Shown piece by piece: positions 13,006 through 13,075 of a stretch of 13,075 nt of DNA. Below the pieces are notes generated by a model. That model did not search any database and was not told the DNA's origin. It worked only from the letters and a program-made list of their open reading frames with translations. This DNA comes from Candidatus Methanoprimaticola hominis (GTDB lineage: Archaea; Thermoplasmatota; Thermoplasmata; Methanomassiliicoccales; Methanomethylophilaceae): the NCBI GenBank assembly GCA_006954465.1, contig LVVU01000031.1, forward strand, positions 377-13,451. The letters are read 5' to 3'. The position numbers were made by a program, and so were the translations under genes. The first letter of the stretch is position 1. Every line of letters begins with the position of its first letter.

Positions 13006-13075
13006 AATACCAAATTCCTGGTTGGGAAGTGAATCCTGCAACGATTTTGACCTTTAAGAGGTACAACAAGACCAT
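13002..13075 (+). CDS. 5' end of an unidentified gene (partial), coupled to the DUF61 gene
   Basis: The ATG at 13002 overlaps the DUF61 stop as ATGA, with GGTGG three bases upstream, and reads open to the window edge for about 24 codons (MKYQIPGWEVNPATILTFK and on). The coupling suggests an operon. No family can be assigned from so few residues. Codons often end in A or T, unlike the GC-ending preference of the other genes here. Confidence 0.55.
   Translation, partial: MKYQIPGWEVNPATILTFKRYNKT

Noticed and set aside
1..13075. CRISPR arrays, insertion sequences or attachment sites
   Set aside because: No regularly spaced repeats, transposase or integrase motifs, or direct repeats of the tRNA 3' end were seen.

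Overview
The window looks like chromosomal DNA from a methanogenic or related archaeon with a fairly high-GC genome. The best guess is the Methanomassiliicoccales/Thermoplasmata branch, inferred from gene content and not proven. Supporting signs are an aromatic pathway that starts with the archaeal enzymes (ADTH synthase and 3-dehydroquinate synthase II), a GHMP-type shikimate kinase, a DHQ dehydratase–shikimate dehydrogenase fusion, a DUF61 protein known mainly from Euryarchaeota, archaeal box A promoters, and a tRNA with no encoded CCA. All 12 readable stop codons are TGA. That fits a lineage avoiding TAG, but does not prove it.

Layout. Positions 1–51 hold the last codons of an unknown gene. 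An FGGY carbohydrate kinase follows at 116–1654 (+). It converges on a seven-gene leftward operon (9000 to 1670, – strand) ordered ADTH synthase, DHQ synthase II, DHQ dehydratase/shikimate dehydrogenase, shikimate kinase, EPSP synthase, chorismate synthase, chorismate mutase/prephenate dehydrogenase. Most junctions are ATGA, GTGA or TGATG overlaps, so translation is probably coupled. Together the genes run from aspartate semialdehyde plus 6-deoxy-5-ketofructose-1-phosphate to chorismate, prephenate and 4-hydroxyphenylpyruvate, the tyrosine precursor. The divergent spacer 9001–9195 carries a perfect 16-bp palindrome beside a candidate TATA box for the operon and a clear box A for a rightward tRNA-Ala(UGC) at 9196–9269.

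The tRNA-Ala converges with alaS (9410–11188, –), which ends at a strong hairpin plus T-tract. AlaS is a 592-residue enzyme of bacterial appearance that lacks the C-terminal C-Ala domain but keeps the catalytic and editing centres. Upstream of it, on the same strand, is nifB (11262–12485), a radical-SAM/NifX-domain nitrogenase cofactor protein with no other nif gene in view. Divergent from nifB is a DUF61 gene (12604–13005, +) overlapping the start of a further gene cut by the window end. Base composition falls sharply, from about 65% to about 40–47% GC, inside the last third of the DUF61 gene.

No gene-free stretch exceeds 300 bases. No CRISPR array, insertion sequence or origin was seen. The most unusual items are the minimal bacterial-type AlaRS beside its own tRNA, the palindromic operator candidate of the aro operon, the 64-nt aroC/tyrA overlap, and the composition break at the right edge.
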